Origin: an uncultured Azospirillum sp.
Lineage (GTDB): Bacteria > Pseudomonadota > Alphaproteobacteria > RF32 > CAG-239
Direction: 5' to 3'
Length of the DNA stretch: 8,164 nt
Assembly (NCBI GenBank): GCA_900542055.1
Contig: UQMA01000042.1
Span: 1 to 8,164, forward strand
Shown here: positions 5,961 to 8,164 of the stretch, in pieces
Numbering within the stretch: the first letter of the stretch is position 1
Layout: each line of letters opens with the position of its first letter
Translations under genes and position numbers: made by a program
The notes under the pieces: generated by a model
Told to the model about the DNA's origin: nothing
The model's database searches: none
Seen by the model: the letters and a program-made list of their open reading frames with translations, nothing else

Positions 5961-6473
5961 ATGCCTGATACAACAAATACTCTTACGGCAAACATCTCAA
6001 ATTCAGCCAGAAATTTTCGCGGCCGACTGTCCGATGGAAAGCCCAATCCAATTGATGTTTATGTCGGTTCAAGAATTAAACTGCGCAGAAATATGCTAAG
6101 ATTTAGTCAGGAAACTTTAGCACGCGCAATGGGACTGACCTTCCAGCAAATTCAAAAATACGAAAAAGGTTCAAACAGAATTAGTGCATCGCGGTTGTGG
6201 GACTTTGCGCATACCTTAGCTGTTCCCGTTCAATTTTTTTATGAAGGGATAAACGAAAATATCAGCAGCCAATCACCAAGAATGCTATACGGAACAATTA
6301 AAAAAATAGAATCAAAAGAAAAAACAGCCGAAAACGTTGCAGACGACCACGAAGATCCTTTGTGGAACAGTCAAAACTTAACTCTTATAAATGCTTTTCA
6401 CAAAATTCCAAACCGTAAGACAGCTGATTATATTTATAATTTGATTCTGGAACTCGGGCGGCAGACAAAATAG
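5961..6473 (+). CDS. XRE-family helix-turn-helix regulator
   Basis: The 170-residue cytoplasmic protein has an HTH_XRE domain at about 34-90: NPIDVYVGSRIKLRR, FSQETLARAMGLTFQQIQKYEKGSNRISASRLWDFA, then VPVQFFYEG. This block is characteristic of an alphaproteobacterial regulator group that includes rhizobial PraR. The C-terminal part (100-170) is poorly conserved and ends in a predicted helix, LINAFHKIPNRKTADYIYNLILEL. A variable N-terminus of about 28 residues precedes the domain. The ATG at 5961 is the only ATG between an in-frame stop at 5952-5954 and the domain, although it lacks a Shine-Dalgarno sequence. The gene is on the opposite strand from its neighbours, splitting rplO from secY. 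Its targets are unknown; its leader or the divergent secY promoter are natural candidates. Confidence 0.88.
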   Translation: MPDTTNTLTANISNSARNFRGRLSDGKPNPIDVYVGSRIKLRRNMLRFSQETLARAMGLTFQQIQKYEKGSNRISASRLWDFAHTLAVPVQFFYEGINENISSQSPRMLYGTIKKIESKEKTAENVADDHEDPLWNSQNLTLINAFHKIPNRKTADYIYNLILELGRQTK

Positions 6474-6496
6474 AGTATAAAGTTTTAAAGCACAAA

Positions 6497-6520
6497 AAAA
6501 CCGCTCTTTCGAGCGGTTTT
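6497..6520. terminator. Bidirectional intrinsic terminator between XRE gene and rplO
   Basis: AAAACCGCTC (6497-6506) and GAGCGGTTTT (6511-6520) form a perfect 10-bp stem with a TTTC loop. On the plus strand a T-run follows for the regulator. On the minus strand the A-run at 6494-6500 gives a U-run for rplO. It lies 23 bases after the regulator stop codon and 16 bases beyond the rplO stop, so it serves both converging genes and ends the rplR-to-rplO transcript before secY. Confidence 0.92.
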
Positions 6521-6536
6521 TCTCTTTGCGCAACAA

Positions 6537-6992
6537 CTAGGCAATGATATTAACTTTACCACCGGCTTTTTCAATTGCGGCAACAGCAGCTTTAGAAGCT
6601 GAATTAACCGAAACTGTAACAGCTGTTGTAACAGCACCGCGAGCCAACAAACGAACACCGTCAAAAGCGTCGTTGATAAGACCGGCAGTGAGCATAGCAG
6701 CCAAATCCACATTGTCGGCTTTAATTTTGCCGGCATCAATGGCTGTCTGTAAGGTATCGAGGTTAACAACTGCAAATTCCTTAGCAAACGGATTCTTGAA
6801 ACCACGTTTCGGAAGTCTGCGGTAGATTGGCATCTGTCCACCTTCAAAACCGTTAATGGCAACACCACTGCGAGCCTTCTGGCCTTTTTGTCCGTGGCTA
6901 GAGGTTTTACCTTTACCGCTGCCGATACCGCGGCCAACTCTGATGCGGTCTTTGGTTGCCCCATAGTTGTCTTTTAATTCATTAAGTTTCAT
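6537..6992 (-). CDS. rplO: 50S ribosomal protein L15
   Basis: L15 is a late-assembling large-subunit protein contacting 23S rRNA. From the ATG at 6992 the protein has 151 residues, starting MKLNELKDNYGATKDRIRVG as alphaproteobacterial L15 does. It carries GRGIGSGKGKT at 20-30, HGQKGQKARSG at 33-43 and FEGGQMPIYRRLPKRGF at 49-65, and ends in GGKVNIIA. An in-frame GTG three codons upstream (7001) is not preferred because it forms part of the AGGTG Shine-Dalgarno sequence that serves the ATG. It follows rpmD after a gap containing a long hairpin and ends at a shared terminator instead of continuing into secY. Confidence 0.97.
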   Translation of the reverse strand: MKLNELKDNYGATKDRIRVGRGIGSGKGKTSSHGQKGQKARSGVAINGFEGGQMPIYRRLPKRGFKNPFAKEFAVVNLDTLQTAIDAGKIKADNVDLAAMLTAGLINDAFDGVRLLARGAVTTAVTVSVNSASKAAVAAIEKAGGKVNIIA

Positions 6993-7015
6993 ATTTTTCA
7001 CCTAACATTTTAACG

Positions 7016-7054
7016 GTCGGAGATAAGCTCCGCTGAGGAGCTTATCACCCCGAC
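7016..7054 (-). promoter_or_regulatory. Long intercistronic hairpin between rpmD and rplO
   Basis: GATAAGCTCC (7022-7031) pairs perfectly with GGAGCTTATC (7037-7046) around a 5-base loop. An outer GTCGG/CCGAC (7016-7020 with 7050-7054) extends it to 15 bp across a small internal loop. It starts 3 bases beyond the rpmD stop codon and occupies most of the gap to rplO. No U-run follows, so it is unlikely to be a full terminator. An mRNA-stability, processing or attenuation role is possible. Confidence 0.65.
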
Positions 7055-7057
7055 ATA

Positions 7058-7240
7058 TTAATCTACAATTTGAACCAAGTGAGGAATTTTGTTAACCATT
7101 CCTCTGATTGCAGCAGTATCTTCCAACTCAACAACCTTGTTTACTTTGTTCAAGCCAAGTCCGATAAGGATGGCTTTTTGTTTTTCCGGATGGCCTATAG
7201 AGCTGGCAATCTGTTTAACTTTTATTGTTTTATTTGCCAT
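7058..7240 (-). CDS. rpmD: 50S ribosomal protein L30
   Basis: L30 is a small large-subunit protein. The 60 residues match the family in length and pattern: a beta strand TIKVKQIASSIG, then HPEKQKAILIGLGLNKVNKVVELEDT, and an ending RGMVNKIPHLVQIVD. The GLGLNK, ELEDT, RGM and PHLV spacing is the alphaproteobacterial form. The ATG at 7240 lies 3 bases after the rpsE stop, and its Shine-Dalgarno sequence GAGGAGG is inside the last rpsE codons, so translation is probably coupled. Codon use is AT-rich, unlike upstream rpsE and rplR. Confidence 0.96.
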   Translation of the reverse strand: MANKTIKVKQIASSIGHPEKQKAILIGLGLNKVNKVVELEDTAAIRGMVNKIPHLVQIVD

Positions 7241-7243
7241 GGT

Positions 7244-7807
7244 TTAAGCCTCCTCTTTGTCAAGTTTAGCACCTGCGGTGCCTTCTCTACGGCTAACAAT
7301 ATCGCCAACTTTTTTACCTCTCTTGGCAGCAATCATTCTTGGAGAATGAATAGCGGTCAAAGCGTTAAAAGTAGCTTTAATCATATTGTAAGGATTGTTT
7401 GATCCCAAAGATTTTGCTACAACGTCCTGCACACCCAGAACTTCAAAAATGGCGCGCATCGGGCCGCCGGCGATGACGCCGGTACCTTCGCTGGCGGGCA
7501 TGAGGATCACGGTGGAAGCACCGTGACGACCCGTCACCTGATGGTAGATCGTACCGTTGTTGAGCGGCACCTTGATCATGGACTTGCGGGCGCGTTCCAT
7601 CGCCTTCGAGACGGACGCCGGCACTTCACGGGACTTGCCCGTGCCCATGCCGATGGAGCCGTCGCCGTCACCGGCAACCGTCAGGGCCGCAAAGGCCATG
7701 ATGCGGCCGCCCTTAACGACCTTGGTGACGCGGTTAACCGCAATCATCTTCTCGCGAATGCCGTCGTCGATTTCTTCAGCGGCGTTCTTCTTATCAACCT
7801 TAGCCAT
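7244..7807 (-). CDS. rpsE: 30S ribosomal protein S5, composite of two lineages
   Basis: S5 lies at the mRNA entry site and contributes to translational fidelity. The 187 residues contain the N-terminal KMIAVNRVTKVVKGGR (20-35), FAALTVAGDGDGSIGMGTGKSREVP (39-63), GRHGASTV (93-100) and GTGVIAGGPMRAIFEVLGVQDVVAKSLGS (108-136). Residues 1 to about 119 are encoded by GC-rich codons and resemble betaproteobacterial S5. Residues from about 123 on use AT-rich codons and resemble alphaproteobacterial S5 (SPRMIAAKRGKKVGDIVSRREG). There is no frameshift. The ATG has GAGG upstream. The function is certain; whether this exact gene exists in one organism is not. Confidence 0.95.
   Translation of the reverse strand: MAKVDKKNAAEEIDDGIREKMIAVNRVTKVVKGGRIMAFAALTVAGDGDGSIGMGTGKSREVPASVSKAMERARKSMIKVPLNNGTIYHQVTGRHGASTVILMPASEGTGVIAGGPMRAIFEVLGVQDVVAKSLGSNNPYNMIKATFNALTAIHSPRMIAAKRGKKVGDIVSRREGTAGAKLDKEEA
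7440..7470. other. Composition and lineage junction inside rpsE
   Basis: Reading rpsE 5' to 3', codons up to A119 (for example ACC GGC GTC ATC GCC GGC) end almost uniformly in G or C. From I120 (ATT TTT GAA GTT) they become AT-rich and stay so through rpmD and rplO. The switch completes within roughly 10 to 20 bases in the segment encoding GGPMRAIFEV, which is nearly invariant among bacteria. Confidence 0.8.
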
Positions 7808-7822
7808 AAGCCTCGATTCCTA

Positions 7823-8164
7823 TTAGAACTTGAGGCCGGCTTCGCGCGCGGCCTCGGCCAGCGCGGCAACGCGGCCGTGGTAACGATAACCGGAACGGTC
7901 GAAAGCGCAGGATTCGATACCGGCAGCCTTCGCCTTCTCCGCCAAACGAGCACCGACGATCTTCGCAGCGGCAACGTTGCCGCCGGTCTTGCCTTCGAGC
8001 TGAGCGCGGACTTCGGCTTCCACGGTGGAAGCGGAAACGAGCACGCGGTCGCCTTCCGGAGCGATGATGCTGGCGTAGATGTGCAGGTTGGTGCGATGCA
8101 CCGTCAAACGATTGACCTTCTGCAGCTTGATGCGGGCGCGCGTAGCACCGGCGCGGCGCAGACG
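7823..8164 (-). CDS. rplR: 50S ribosomal protein L18, N-terminus cut by window edge
   Basis: L18 binds 5S rRNA and attaches it to the large subunit. The visible 113 residues start RLRRAGATRARIKLQ, so only about six N-terminal residues are missing. Family blocks are VNRLTVHRTNLHIYA, LVSASTVEAEVR, GARLAEKAKAAGIE and FDRSGYRYHGRVAALAEAA, ending REAGLKF. The GLKF ending and the SGYRYHGRV form are those I associate with Betaproteobacteria. The gene is GC-rich throughout, unlike everything left of 7447. It precedes rpsE by 15 bases in standard spc-operon order. No start codon is visible; an internal TTG at 8107 is not the real start. Confidence 0.95.
   Translation of the reverse strand, partial: RLRRAGATRARIKLQKVNRLTVHRTNLHIYASIIAPEGDRVLVSASTVEAEVRAQLEGKTGGNVAAAKIVGARLAEKAKAAGIESCAFDRSGYRYHGRVAALAEAAREAGLKF

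Noticed and set aside
5846..6046. Minus-strand open frame of 66 codons overlapping the XRE start
   Set aside because: It overlaps the regulator coding sequence and the hairpin block, and its translation resembles back-translated repeats more than a protein.
6992..7001. GTG start for rplO at 7001
   Set aside because: This GTG is part of the Shine-Dalgarno sequence for the ATG at 6992, which gives the canonical L15 N-terminus.
1..8164. Defence, secretion, CRISPR, phage or biosynthetic system
   Set aside because: No transposase, integrase, nuclease, Cas gene, direct-repeat array or tRNA was found. Apart from the two inserted genes and the rpsE junction, the window is conserved ribosomal-operon sequence.

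Overview
The window is part of the spc and alpha ribosomal-protein clusters, read mostly on the minus strand. In transcription order it holds rplR (cut by the right edge), rpsE, rpmD, rplO, secY, adk, rpsM, rpsK, rpoA and rplQ (cut by the left edge). The secY-adk-rpsM order, and the sequences of RpoA, SecY, L30, L15 and S11, are typical of Alphaproteobacteria. The low GC and A/T-ending codons suggest an AT-rich, possibly host-associated or gut, alphaproteobacterium. That assignment is from memory of the families and not from a search.

Two plus-strand genes interrupt the minus-strand cluster. An XRE-family regulator (5961-6473) sits between rplO and secY. A D-aminoacyl-tRNA deacylase gene, dtd (619-1056), sits between rpoA and rplQ. 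Each converges on the preceding ribosomal-operon gene across a perfect hairpin with U-runs on both strands (6497-6520 and 1398-1432). Each diverges from the next one, where promoter-like sequence is found. The cluster therefore reads as separate transcription units: rplR-rpsE-rpmD-rplO; secY-adk; rpsM-rpsK-rpoA, with a consensus sigma-70-type promoter at 3391-3418; and rplQ, with its own promoter at 522-550.

The most striking feature is a sharp change inside rpsE near 7447-7460. To the left, the DNA is AT-rich and its proteins look alphaproteobacterial. To the right, the first two-thirds of rpsE and all visible rplR are GC-rich (about 62% in a sampled line), and their proteins look betaproteobacterial, Sutterella-like. 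The reading frame is intact and the switch falls in the most conserved stretch of S5. A chimeric metagenomic assembly is the simplest explanation; a real recombinant is the alternative.

The gene-free stretches are 1057-1457 (AT-rich, ends in the shared terminator) and 5496-5960 (secY leader plus a hairpin-rich block of unknown nature). I found no tRNA, rRNA, CRISPR array, transposase or obvious defence or mobile system.
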